A DNA stretch of 64,000 nucleotides from Dysidea avara. Its lineage: Eukaryota; Porifera; Demospongiae; Dictyoceratida; Dysideidae. Numbering within the stretch: position 1 is the stretch's first letter; each line of letters begins with the position of its first letter. This document shows, in pieces, positions 9,931-20,030 of this stretch. A program made the translations under genes and the position numbers. Under the pieces are notes generated by a model. It had not been told where the DNA came from and did not search any database. It saw only the letters and a list, made by a program, of their open reading frames with translations. The DNA is taken from NCBI RefSeq assembly GCF_963678975.1, contig NC_089277.1:24254672-24318671 (forward strand). Reading direction: 5' to 3'.

Positions 9931-11567
9931 TTAATTTTCACCAATAAGTGGTTCTCGAAAATTAGCAAAGTTATACTGAGCCTCTGGAATTTCCATAGTA
10001 AAAGTTTCATTGCAAACTTTACTTTGCTTCCTATTGCAACTTTGTTCTATTATATAATTATGTAATGTTGTTACAAATTTAGTTAATCTGGTACAATGGA
10101 TGGCGACCATGTAAGCAAACACATGATAAACTAAAATGATCAGAAAGTGAAGAAATGACAGACCAACCATCACATTTACTGTGATTATGTTCATTGTTTC
10201 ATTTTCATTGAATATGAGCAATATACACATTATGGCAAAGTTGTATAACAGTAACAATTCCTGAATATTTATTAACTTGTTCTTGTAGGGTTGAATGTAA
10301 CCATGAGCAATAGCCACAGTTATAACTATAATAATGCAGCTTAAGCTGATAATTGAATTGTTTCCAAATACAGAAAACAAGACCATTACATTTCTGATCA
10401 GAAGTTGTATACCAAACCAGTAGTAATATTTGTACTTGAATGGTCCTTGAAAAGCATCTATCAATGGTTTAAAGTGATGAATTAATTTAAATCTCATCAG
10501 TATTTTAGTAAATAACAATACTGCATTGACCATTAGGAGGATCAGAAACAACAGCAAGCATGCACATATTAAAAGCAAGAATTTCCACCCATGTAGTGAA
10601 ATATTTGAGTCAAGTGACCACACATTTATGGATTTGTCACTTGGTATAGTGATGATGGTAGTGTACAAAGGTGCGCTAGCTATGGCTTGTAGTATGCTAG
10701 TGTAAGTAAGCATAAACAAGGTTGCTAGTACTGGTAGTGCTCTGTTATATGCTAACCGATAAAGTTTGGTAGAGTAATGACTACCTAGTGTTAATGAAGT
10801 AGCAATCAATATAAAATAAATTGGGTATGTAAGTTATATCCAAGTTCTAGCATCTCATTGTAAAAGCACATTTCAAAAGATGTTCCAAGATTAACTGTGT
10901 AAAAGTATGGGTTTAGAAATGTCACTAATCTGTCCTTTAAATGGACAACAGGTTTAATGATCCAAACCATGTTAACATACAAAAAATTACCATTGATAGT
11001 TCCAGAGGTGACTGTAAAGTTAAGGAGAAAGAGGAGGACAATCAAAAATAAGCCTGTAAAAGTAAAATAGATGATATAAAGCAAATGAAGATTAGAACAC
11101 TTTCTACATTGGTTGGATGCAAACACAATGCTATACCCCTCTGCACATTGTGAGCAAAGCACACCAACTCTACTTTGCTGACACAGAGGAGAGTTTGAAT
11201 TGTTTAAATTAACCCCGGTTGCTCCTGGTAAACAATAATCATCAGGACACTTTGTAGAAACGATGTACTGTCTAGTTGTCAAGTTGGCTGATATGTACAC
11301 ATTCAGAAGTCTTCTCACTGTTTGATTACTTATCATACAGTCATCAATGTATTCTCTAAGATCAGAATCAGAATCACAAATTCCATGTTGTAATGTAAAT
11401 CCTAATGGACATGGAAGAAGGTGGACAAAAAAGACATCATACGAACTGAACAAATTTGGTGTTGCTGTTAAGAATAGCTCACAAACTTGTTGCTCTGATG
11501 TGATAGCAAAGTTTACACTTTTGAATTCATTATAATGAAATTTATAATAATGCATGCTCTTAAACAC
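9931..11567 (-). pseudogene. 5'-truncated beta-helix/membrane gene (copy C)
   Basis: Two open frames, 10806-11567 (253 codons) and 9931-10809 (292 codons), join across a frameshift near 10806. Together they cover the cysteine-rich segment (CPLGFTLQHGICD, then CSQCAEGYS) and the whole multi-pass C-terminal region with the conserved tail ending REPLIGEN. The beta-helix N-terminal half and signal peptide are missing: homology stops near 11570, where a dispersed repeat begins. Close in sequence to copies A and D. The long open frames suggest fairly recent loss, or use as an exon of something else, but no start context is seen. Confidence 0.85.
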
Positions 11568-11579
11568 ACAAGCAGATTT

Positions 11580-11730
11580 TGAAAAAGTGTCACTTGTTTC
11601 AGTAAATATAGTCCGGCTGTTGAAGGGTTGGACCTTGAAGAAATTGGTATAGAAGAAAATTTGGTATCAACAGAAGCGAAATTTTTTGTAGAATGGCATA
11701 TCCAAAGTCCACCAAAAACCACTTTGGGGA
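11580..11730. repeat. Dispersed repeat bordering the truncation of copy C
   Basis: The block around 11610-11700 (containing CCTTGAAGAAATTGGTATAG) is repeated inverted at about 23625-23710. In both places it adjoins the 5' truncation point of a membrane-protein pseudogene. Possibly the end of an unrecognised element. Confidence 0.55.
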
Positions 11731-12110
11731 AATTTTTTTATTCCTTATTAAAAATTTTTATTGCCAACATTTTCAGGGACCATGCTATTCTATATATTTC
11801 CCAAACTGTAAAACGAATTACCATAAAACTATATATAATACTGTTTGCTATTGTCTAAGAAATGTGATTATGCAGTTTCTGTTTACCTAACGGTAACCAC
11901 AAGAATCTTATGACACAAATTCGTGTATACTTTCTTATCTAATAGCTATTTACATATTTTGTGTAATGCACAATTGTATTGTAGCTATTTATTATTTCTA
12001 TGAAATTTGAAGTACGTATTGTGGCTATAACTACTCCTTTATGACTATAATATTGTAATATAGTTAGCCATATGCAGTATAAGTTATATATAGAAAATAG
12101 TCAGAAAATG
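11731..12110. other. Noncoding, nothing recognised
   Basis: AT-rich, with only short open frames lacking any recognisable domain. Confidence 0.4.
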
Positions 12111-12129
12111 TCACCAGTTTCAATCTCCA

Positions 12130-12293
12130 GACTCCAATTTTCAAAAATTTTCTGGGGGACATGCCCCCAGACCCCCCTAGATTGGGTGTGCTTTGCACAC
12201 CCAGTCTCAGTACCTTTATTAATCATCATGCAAGTAAAGGTCCACTTTTGGTCAAAAAGAACCCCCCTTTCAAAATCCCTGGCTACGGGCCTG
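12130..12293. mobile_element. Terminal fragment of CAGGCCCGTAGCCAGG-type element
   Basis: The sequence ends CCTGGCTACGGGCCTG at 12293, the complement of a TIR type I associate with hAT-like elements in many invertebrates. Internally it carries GGGGGACATGCCCCCAGACC, related to 9530-9550. Only this end is seen. Confidence 0.5.
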
Positions 12294-12650
12294 TAAAGCC
12301 ATTATGATAGTCTAACTAGTAAAAATCGGACTGTCAGCTTTGTAAGAACATTGTAACACTAGCAAACAGTGTCCTAATGTTCCTTACAATACAATAAATA
12401 CTGCTAGTCTTCTTATAATTGAAGCAACATACATTAGGGCTGGTTTTCAGGTGCTTTACAACTACGCATGTGCAAACACACACATGCATGGCCTAAAAGT
12501 CCGTCTTATAGAAAAGTTGCACTACAATCTCGTAACTAACCTCCTACCTTTGCTTATCCTTCTCTTGCGTAGACTACATGGTTATCGTTTCACAAATCTC
12601 TTTAGTATGCTAGAAACACACCACAGATGAACAGACAATTACATAATGTT

Positions 12651-12658
12651 ATGCAGAA
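12651..12658. repeat. Left target-site duplication ATGCAGAA
   Basis: Eight bases, ATGCAGAA, directly before the transposon end CAGCGTTGAAACC. The identical octamer follows the other end at 20041-20048. A perfect match of this length at both exact termini fixes the element boundaries. Confidence 0.92.
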
Positions 12659-12673
12659 CAGCGTTGAAACCGG

Positions 12674-12706
12674 GTCACTACTGCTGACCCGGATTTGACC
12701 CGGATT
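12674..12706. repeat. Subterminal GACCCGG motifs, left end
   Basis: About three copies of ACCCGG/CCGGGT directly inside the terminus. The right end has about seven (19956-20030). Short subterminal repeats of this sort are usual transposase-binding sites. That role here is inference. Confidence 0.65.
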
Positions 12707-12745
12707 TATTTTATTTTATTTATTATTAATGGACCTTATCCGCAT

Positions 12746-12774
12746 TGACGTCACGATATAAAAATGGCGGCGTT
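12746..12774 (+). promoter_or_regulatory. Promoter-like block in left TIR: CRE palindrome, TATA, YY1-like
   Basis: TGACGTCA (12746-12753) is a perfect CREB/ATF-type palindrome, four bases before TATAAAAA (12757-12764), which runs into AAAATGGCGGC, a YY1-like site. The first good start codon is about 60 bp downstream at 12824. The same block lies inverted at 19902-19933 before the minus-strand gene. Motifs are seen directly; promoter activity is inferred. Confidence 0.6.
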
Positions 12775-12823
12775 AGTGTGGGGAGTTTGTACAGGCAACC
12801 ATTGAGAGGGTTTGTATTTCGCC

Positions 12824-12857
12824 ATGAACAGTGTGAAGAATTCAAGAGAAAGTTCAG
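12824..12857 (+). CDS. Shared first coding exon, left copy
   Basis: The ATG at 12824 opens an 11-codon exon (MNSVKNSRESS) followed by a good donor (CAG then GTAAGG) after one base of the next codon, that is phase 1. The identical exon lies in the right TIR at 19822-19855 on the minus strand. All downstream cassette exons and both main exons accept phase 1, so this exon can serve as the N-terminus of either protein. Confidence 0.6.
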
Positions 12858-13219
12858 GTAAGGTATTTTATTTATTGTCCGATGTAGAAAGGGCCATTTT
12901 CGTACTAAATAAGAGTTCTAAGGATGGTTTTTTAAAGATGGTTCTCGTGAGGCTCCTCCGAAGGGTTGTAAACGCTAGGCAGACCAACTTATTTCCTTAC
13001 ACAATCTGCTTAAAGGTTGTTGGGTAGTGCGAAAATGCGTAGTAGTGCGATAGCATGCCGGTCCAAGTCGTGTTTCTTGTTGACCCGTCGGCAGTGCGGC
13101 GGCGAGGTAACGTGTTTTGTTCAGGCTCTTATACATATACATGTATTCATGATAACAGTTTGTAGCTCTTAATAGAGATGGTCGGTGATTTAGCAAAATT
13201 TTATGTTGAATGTTGACAG

Positions 13220-13920
13220 ATTCTACCTTGCTGTCCACCTGGAGTCAAATTGTTAGTAGTCACAGTTCAGTAGATCATGCCAGTGATGCCAGTGAGACCA
13301 CTGAGAGTAGAGACCACTGAGAGTAGTGCCATGAGAAGGCTTGGTAAGAAAATGATCAAGATTGTACATGTGAACTGACTTCAAACATTTTATGTAGAAG
13401 CTGAAGGTGATGTTTGTGGCTTTGATCATGATGTAGCAGGTGGTGACAGAAGATATTATGGTTAGAGGCTTTCATCATATCAGCTAGCTAAATAATAATT
13501 TGTTTATTTGTATGTAGATGCTGAAGATAATGTCTGGAGTCTTGATGATAGCAGTGTTGCAGTAGGTGACAGAATTCTCGGTAGCTAAGATATATATGTA
13601 TTTTGCTTACTTATACGATAATTTACAGATGCTGAAAATAACATTCCTGGCTTTGTAAACCAAGATCACAGTGTGATGGAGGATGAAACAATGCTATCCA
13701 ATGGTTAGAGATTATATATCACAGCTACTTGCTGATTTGTTGGCATATCCATTTTATAGATGCTGAAGGTTATGCCCAAAGTCTTGTGTCACACAGGAAA
13801 GGATCACAAATTGCTTGGTGAGATACTGCATCATTTGTTTATATAATACAGCCATTTATGTAGATGTAGAAGGTAATGTCCTAGCAAAACCTAAGGGTGT
13901 GATGGAACTTGAGTATGATA
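13220..13920 (+). CDS. Array of phase 1-1 exon cassettes in left TIR (a-f)
   Basis: Predicted exons: a 13220-13343, b 13398-13460 (63 nt), c 13518-13580 (63), d 13629-13703 (75), e 13760-13817, f 13864-13920 (57). Each follows an AG acceptor and, except f, ends at a GT donor. Cassettes b, c, d and f are multiples of three and read, with one base carried over, as short acidic modules beginning (D/E)AE or DVE, so they look like serial duplicates. Cassette a holds a 16-bp tandem duplication (unit GAGACCACTGAGAGTA) that breaks its frame; without it the length would be 108. Cassette e lacks 2 bp present in the right copy. Skipping any intact cassette keeps frame. Splicing is inferred from the sequence. 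Confidence 0.5.
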
Positions 13921-14297
13921 GTTTCAGGCTCTTACTTTTTGTTGACACATTTTTGTAACTAATATAAAGGGTTTGATGTTGGCAGATTCTGTCTGCCAGG
14001 TGGAGACAGATTCTGTCTCTACCTGGAGCTTGTAGTGGTAGTGGCGATCGCTTTGCACATTCTGTAGCTGCCCAACAGACTGCAAATCATAGCCATATAC
14101 CAAGCTTGAGCCATACATGTTGACTTGCATTTTTATAGATACTGAAGCTGATATTTTGTCATAGCCAAACACCAATATTGATGTCAACATTACAATCAGC
14201 TCTGGGCCTACAAAATGTGTAGAAGGAAAGACTACAAATTCTTCAGGTAACTAATTGTCGTGCATTGTGATATCTATTTGTAATCATTTCATTCCAG

Positions 14298-15838
14298 ACT
14301 CACAATCATTGAACAGTACTAGTTTTCACAGAGCTGTTGGAAGCTCAAGCAAACCTTGGAATGGGTACAATTGTTGTGTGCCTGGGTGTTACAATTCTTC
14401 TGGCGAGAATAAGTTTAGGGATGAGTCCTCAAAAGTTTCCTTTCACAACCTTCCTGATGTCAAGTCAAAGAAGGGAAAAACATGGATTGGGTTGATTCAT
14501 CGTGATCTTAATGAGGATTTTGTTGTCACGAAAAGTACCAAAATTTGTTCTGACCATTTTCTTTCTACTGATTTTCTTTTAAATTGTGAGAGACGGCGGC
14601 TAAAACCTGATGCAGTTCCATCCTGTTTTCCTTGGAGAAAATGCTTTAAACGCAGATCACGAACATCTCAAAAAGCATCACAAGCTTTATTGGAGGATGA
14701 AAAACCTAATGAGAGGATGGCTAGTGCAACGAATAGCAGAAAGAAAATGAAAGCAGAAATTGTTTCTGTCAGTATGGATTCTACTGATATACAACCTAGT
14801 GCAGAAACCGCTGAGGAACCTGACCAACAGGATGTGATTGTTAACCTTCAAACTCAGGTTATTAGTCTTCAAAATCAACTGGCAGAAACAGAAAACAGGC
14901 TTAAAAAGAGTTTATTTAGGCTTGAGAACATCAGGGATGATGCAAAGTTGATGAAGTTTTATACAGGATTTGTAGACTACGAAACTTTAATGGCTTTTTA
15001 TGAGATGTTGGAATCAGATGCATTAGTGATGAGACAGTGGAGTGGGAGGCGCTGTGGATCTAATTATGATGATGTAAAAACTGGACCAAAGTACAAGCTT
15101 CCATTGAAAGAGCAATTCTTTTTAACCCTTGTTAGGCTCCGAGCTGGACTACCTGAGCTAGATGTTGCTAATAGATTTGATGTTTCACAAGCAACAGTTT
15201 CAAGAATCACTAATACGTGGATTAACTTGATGTTCCACACCCTTAAGTCCATTGAGAAATTTCCACCATGGCATGTAGTAAAAAAGTATATGCCTGATTC
15301 ATTCAAAAAAGAGTACCCAAATACAAGAATTATTATTGACACAACAGAATTTGCAGTTGAAAGGCCATCTTCCCTGTTATCTCAAGCTTGTACATTTTCT
15401 GCCTACAAAAACAAGAATACGATAAAAGTTTTAATAGGTGTAACTCCCAGTGGAGCAATTTCATTTGTTTTGGAAGCTTACGAAGGATCGATATCTGACC
15501 GAAAATTAGTAGAAGTCAGTGGACTATTGGATAAACTAGAGCCAGGAGATGAGGTCATGGCTGACAAAGGTTTTACTATTCATGACTTGTTGATTCCTCG
15601 TGGTGTACGTTTGAACATTCCGCCATTTCTTCAAGGAAAAGTGCAAATGACACCCAATGATGTATTTCTTACCAAGAAAATTGCTCATCTAAGGGTGCAT
15701 GTGGAAAGAAGCATTGGACGAGTCAAAGAGTTTAAAATTTTGCAGGACACTCTTCCTGCAACTATGTGGGATTCTGTTAGTCATGTTGTGTACGTTTGCT
15801 GCATGCTTAGTAACTTTGGACCTCCATTAGTATGTTAG
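14298..15838 (+). CDS. THAP-domain DDE transposase (main exon)
   Basis: The exon starts after the acceptor ATTCCAG at 14297; the phase-1 entry matches the upstream cassettes. An N-terminal THAP zinc finger is present: CCVPGC, then ICSDHF, closed by AVPSCFPW, giving the C2CH set. A coiled coil follows (VNLQTQVISLQNQLAETE), then a helix-turn-helix (KEQFFLTLVRLRAG...DVSQATVSR) and a DDE_Tnp_4-type catalytic domain. Likely catalytic residues are Asp at 15338 (IDTTEF), Asp at 15562 (ADKGF) and Glu at 15714 (HVERSIGR). Length and order fit transposases of the PIF/Harbinger-ISL2EU sort. It would bind the element ends and cut and join DNA in the nucleus. The frame is intact and ends 95 bp before the convergent gene. 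The N-terminus comes from upstream exons, since no ATG lies at the exon start. Confidence 0.9.
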
Positions 15839-15933
15839 CAGTATAATTGTAATTACATTATTGTTTGGTAGAATTATCAATGGACATACATAAATACAAA
15901 ATAGTAATTGTACGCTAAATTTTTACATGTGAT

Positions 15934-18487
15934 TCATAAAGAGTTTGTGGAATCATAATGATTTATGCCATTATAAATAATGAGAAGAGGTGGTGGGTTA
16001 TACTTATTCCATTGATCAAGCAAATCTTCCAAGTCCATAGGAATGAAAATCCCACCTCTCATTTTAGGTACAGGTGGAGGGTAGCATAAAAACCTCCGTG
16101 CAGAGGTGCATTTATCACCTGATCTTGTGATTACCACTATTTCCCTTCCTATTCCAATGGCAAGCAAGCGTATTTCCAAATCACCACCCCATTCAGTAGC
16201 CTGCAAAACTCTTAATTTTTTTGTCTCCCATTGCTGTTGTGAGAGTCCTTCCTCAGTTCTTACATCTGGATACTTCTGCATGGTAATTAGGGTTAACATC
16301 CTTAATTGCTGTCCAACACATTTGTCTCCACGTGAAGACGGTTCAATATAACCAGCCTGGTGAGCAATGGAATAATACAAACAATTTCCATCACCACACA
16401 CTGTGTGTGGTGTACAGTGCAGTTGCTGTAGTATATTGATTGGTGGTTGTGGCCTGCTCACTGTTGAAACACACAAAAATTCAACTTCATCATATGATTC
16501 TACAGGGGCTCTCTTCACTGAAAGGTTGTCTGTACTCAGATCTGTACCTATTGCAGAATGTTCATAAGCCTGTGATATGATGAAATATGGCACAATGGAT
16601 GGCAAAAATTTATCAAAATAAAATACTCTGGCCTTAGATATTGCTTCTTCAATGAATACTTGGTCGTAGAAAATCCTTTCTACGTGAATGTCTCCTCCTG
16701 GAGCCCACAAAACAAAATCACCCCAGGACAATCAAGTCACGAACAACTGGGTCTGTACCTGATAAAAGTATTGATGGCTTCTCTTAAGTTGCAATTCTCC
16801 GTTACTGTTTGTATGCAGACAAAATGTTTTCTCCATAGCAGCTGCAGTTATGGGCTTTTTTGCACATACAAAAGGACATTTTACCTCTAAACATCCCATG
16901 TCTTCACCATCTATTATAACAAGGGAATCAGGAGTGGCAGCTAGCCAAGGTATGGCAACATTAATAAACAAGCCGCATTTGTGGACTGTTACGTCTATGC
17001 CCTGTTTCTTTTGATAATGAATATAACTATCAATTGCTCTACTTTCATTCTTTTGTCCATAGTTGATGGCTGGAGAATTGATGGATTTTTGAGCCAACTT
17101 ATTAGTGATAAATGCCTTAGCGTCAGTGTCTTTCTTCCTATGACAAACAGTTTTCATTATTGACGCTGAGATTCGTAGCATCCTCTCATCATGCCAAACA
17201 TTTGATATAGACTGATTGCGTGTGCTGGCTTCAATATCAATAGCTCTTGAAGGACCAATACAAATATGATCTTCGTACAGATTTCTCACAAGATACGACG
17301 GTGGAGGTACTTCAGAATTATCAACTTCATAAGGGACTGCTGTATTAGTAGAGGAACTATAACAATGATCGTGATTGATAATATCTACCAAATTACACAA
17401 TTCTTGCTGAAATTTTGATTTCATTGCTTTAGCTTTTGAAATCCGTTCTTCTCTAGCCCTTTGAAGTCTATCTTCTGATGGTGCTGGTTCATCATCAAGC
17501 AATTGCAAAAAACAAGATGTCCCATATCTACTGAGCATTGTTTGTGCTTCAATGGCTTTTTTTGTCTCTGCTACATTAGTGGCTGAAGCAACGGCATGGA
17601 CAGCAGCCTCTTTCTTCTTTTGGTCTATAGCTAACAGCCTACTTCTTAAATTAGGCCTCCTGTCAGGTGGAACAGCTCTTCTGGAAGTTGGTCGACAGTC
17701 CCATTGGTTAACAGTGCAAACTTTGATTCTTTTCTCTACACCATACACCTTCTTTGTTAGTGTAACTAAGTTGGTAGGTCTTGCATCTACTTTCTTGTCT
17801 CTTGGCTGGTTCCAGAGTTGACGTTTTTCTGTACAACTTTTTTCATCTTCTTCATTCAGCTTTAAATGGAAATAGTTCTGTAGACAGTAGAGAGTAGCTG
17901 TGACATGATTACAGCAACCAGATAGCCCAGCTGGGCATGCACAGAAAGCCTTAGCGACATCACTTGTTAGTTCTGATAGGACTATATACACTTTATAAAG
18001 TTTGTCTTTCTTCATAGACGGTAAGACATCGGCCCCAATGCAAATGTAGTTCAATTGGTTGGACATAGGATGGTATCTGATGTTTTGAACATGCCCATCC
18101 TGAAAGAAACGGTATGCCTTGTCCAATGGTCGAGTGAAACCAATAGATTCCTCTGAGCCAAGATTACTTATCAACTTCTGTTTGCCAACATCCTTAACTG
18201 AACAGCTATCTCTCCTCTCCATAGCACTTTCAACATAATCTGCATTTCTTAGAAAACATTTTCGATCGACTAGAAACTTAAAAATGGTGCCAAATGTAAT
18301 TTTAGGACATTTGTGTATATCCTTGGTCCATTGATTGTCTTTAGCTTTTGGTACTGACTGTAATAGGTTTTCATCAAGAAAATTTCTATGCTTTGCAGAT
18401 ACGGATTGTAACTTATTCTTAACGTTTATGCCAACATCTGGATCAATCAGATATAGGTCCCATCCATATTTAATGAAATCACAAACT
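15934..18487 (-). pseudogene. SWIM-YqaJ nuclease-OTU protease protein, main exon, with one in-frame TGA
   Basis: One frame runs from the acceptor at 18488 to the stop at 15934, broken only by TGA at 16732-16734. A conserved N-terminal part (WDLYLIDPDVGINVKNK) leads to a SWIM zinc finger (CACPAGLSGCCNH, near 17930). A YqaJ/lambda-exonuclease-like domain follows with TPDS near 16927, LEVKCP near 16880 and YQVQTQL near 16750. After the stop the same frame goes on with WGDFVLW...HVERIFYD, the normal continuation of YqaJ proteins, then an OTU cysteine protease with DGNCLYYS (Cys nucleophile) and a later NHYD (His). The nuclease could process transposon DNA; the protease could remove ubiquitin-like modifiers. 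Both roles are inference. The TGA probably replaces CGA by CpG decay. The region past the stop could still be made by readthrough. Confidence 0.85.
16732..16734 (-). other. In-frame TGA splitting the YqaJ-OTU frame
   Basis: The codons on either side are ACT TGA TTG. The YqaJ homology continues in the same frame without loss. A single C-to-T change at a CpG (CGA to TGA) is the simplest explanation. It follows the catalytic YqaJ motifs and precedes the OTU domain. Confidence 0.8.
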
Positions 18488-18534
18488 CTGAAATTTTAAC
18501 TATTGATTTAAAATACATGTATTGATGAACATAC

Positions 18535-18814
18535 CTTTCAATCAGTTCTGGCTTTTTCCCATTAGTTGGTGCCCCACGGCAAACAAGCCATCTTTTCAAC
18601 TGCATAACATTCAATTCAGATGGATGTTTACCATCCAGCGAAGAGCCAGGAACATCACACTCTGCCAGCAATAGAATACCAGTATCCAAAATATCATCAG
18701 GTTCTCCTTCAACATTATTACAGCCCTCGATATGGTTCTCAGTTCCCAATAATTGGCTATCATACTCAAGTTCCATCACACCCTTAGGTTTTGCTAGGAC
18801 ATTACCTTCTACAT
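18535..18814 (-). CDS. SAP-domain exon of the YqaJ-OTU gene
   Basis: The exon runs from an acceptor (TATGTAG) at 18815 to a donor (AAAG then GTATGT) at 18535. A 47-bp intron separates it from the main exon. Entering in phase 1 it starts DVEGNVLAKPKG, the same cassette f as in the left TIR, then leaves the inverted repeat at 18757. It continues through an acidic stretch to a SAP motif (SELNVMQLKRWLVCRGAP...KPELIER), a helix-loop-helix DNA-binding fold. The joined reading across the intron (ELIER/VCDFIKYGWD) is open and in frame. It thus links the TIR-encoded N-terminus to the SWIM-YqaJ-OTU part. Confidence 0.8.
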
Positions 18815-19821
18815 CTACATAAATGGCTGTATTATATAAACAAATGATGCAGTATCTCACCAAGCAATTTGTGATCCTTTCCTGTGTGACACATAAGACT
18901 TTGGGCATAACCTTCAGCATCTATAAAATGGATATGCCAACAAATCAGCAAGTAGCTGTGATATATAATCTCTAACCATTGGATAGCATTGTTTCATCCT
19001 CCATCACACTGTGATCTTGGTTTACAAAGCCAGGAATGTTATTTTCAGCATCTGTAAATTATCGTATAAGTAAGCAAAATACATATATATCTTAGCTACC
19101 GAGAATTCTGTCACCTACTGCAACACTGCTATCATCAAGACTCCAGACATTATCTTCAGCATCTACATACAAATAAACAAATTATTATTTAGCTAGCTGA
19201 TATGATGAAAGCCTCTAACCATAAATCTTCCGTCACCACCTGCTACATCATGATCAAAGCCACAAACATCACCTTCAGCTTCTACATAAAATGTTTGAAG
19301 TCAGTTCACATGTACAATCTTGATCATTTTCTTACCAAGCCTTCTCATGGCACTACTCTCAGTGGTCTCTACTCTCAGTGGTCTCACTGGCATCACTGGC
19401 ATGATCTACTGAACTGTGACTACTAACAATTTGACTCCAGGTGGACAGCAAGGTAGAATCTGTCAACATTCAACATAAAATTTTGCTAAATCACCGACCA
19501 TCTCTATTAAGAGCTACAAACTGTTATCATGAATACATGTATATGTATAAGAGCCTGAACAAAACACGTTACCTCGCCGCCGCACTGCCGACGGGTCAAC
19601 AAGAAACACGACTTGGGCCGGCATGCTATCGCACTACTACGCATTTTCGCACTACCCAACAACCTTTAAGCAGATTGTGTAAGGAAATAAGTTGGTCTGC
19701 CTAGCGTTTACAACCCTTCGGAGGAGCCTCACGAGAACCATCTTTAAAAAACCATCCTTAGAACTCTTATTTAGTACGAAAATGGCCCTTTCTACATCGG
19801 ACAATAAATAAAATACCTTAC

Positions 19822-19855
19822 CTGAACTTTCTCTTGAATTCTTCACACTGTTCAT
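19822..19855 (-). CDS. Shared first coding exon, right copy
   Basis: Identical to 12824-12857 on the opposite strand: ATG at 19855, 11 codons, phase-1 donor GTAAGG. Here it would start the SAP-SWIM-YqaJ-OTU protein. Confidence 0.6.
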
Positions 19856-19901
19856 GGCGAAATACAAACCCTCTCAATGGTTGCCTGTACAAACTCCCCA
19901 C

Positions 19902-19933
19902 ACTAACGCCGCCATTTTTATATCGTGACGTCA
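19902..19933 (-). promoter_or_regulatory. Promoter-like block in right TIR
   Basis: Mirror copy of the left block: TGACGTCA at 19926-19933, the TATAAAAATGG complement at 19912-19922, start codon about 60 bp on. It would drive the minus-strand gene with the same inputs as the transposase. Confidence 0.6.
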
Positions 19934-19955
19934 ATGCGGATAAGGTCCATTTGTA

Positions 19956-20030
19956 AACCGGGTCAGACCTGGATGACCCGGAGAAAATGTGACCCGGTTG
20001 ACCCGGATGACCCGGATGACCCGACCCGGT
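19956..20030. repeat. Subterminal GACCCGG motifs, right end
   Basis: About seven copies of GACCCGG or close variants at 6-12-bp spacing, against about three at the left end. Likely transposase-binding array, by analogy with other cut-and-paste elements. Confidence 0.7.

Larger units (their letters stand above)
12659..13921 (+). repeat. Left long terminal inverted repeat
   Basis: About 1.26 kb, nearly identical to the complement of 18757-20040. It contains subterminal GACCCGG repeats, a promoter-like block, start codon, first exon and exon cassettes a-f. Compared with the right repeat it has fewer GACCCGG motifs (about three), a 2-bp deletion in cassette e (near 13787) and one extra base in cassette b (near 13455). 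Identity ends exactly at 13921. Confidence 0.92.

Noticed and set aside
16106..16351. 81-codon plus-strand open frame in the OTU region
   Set aside because: Antisense shadow of the well-supported OTU-coding frame.
19441..19704. 87-codon open frame identical to one at 12975-13238
   Set aside because: Identity comes from the inverted repeats of the transposon. The frame overlaps predicted intron and exon on the wrong strand and has no domain.
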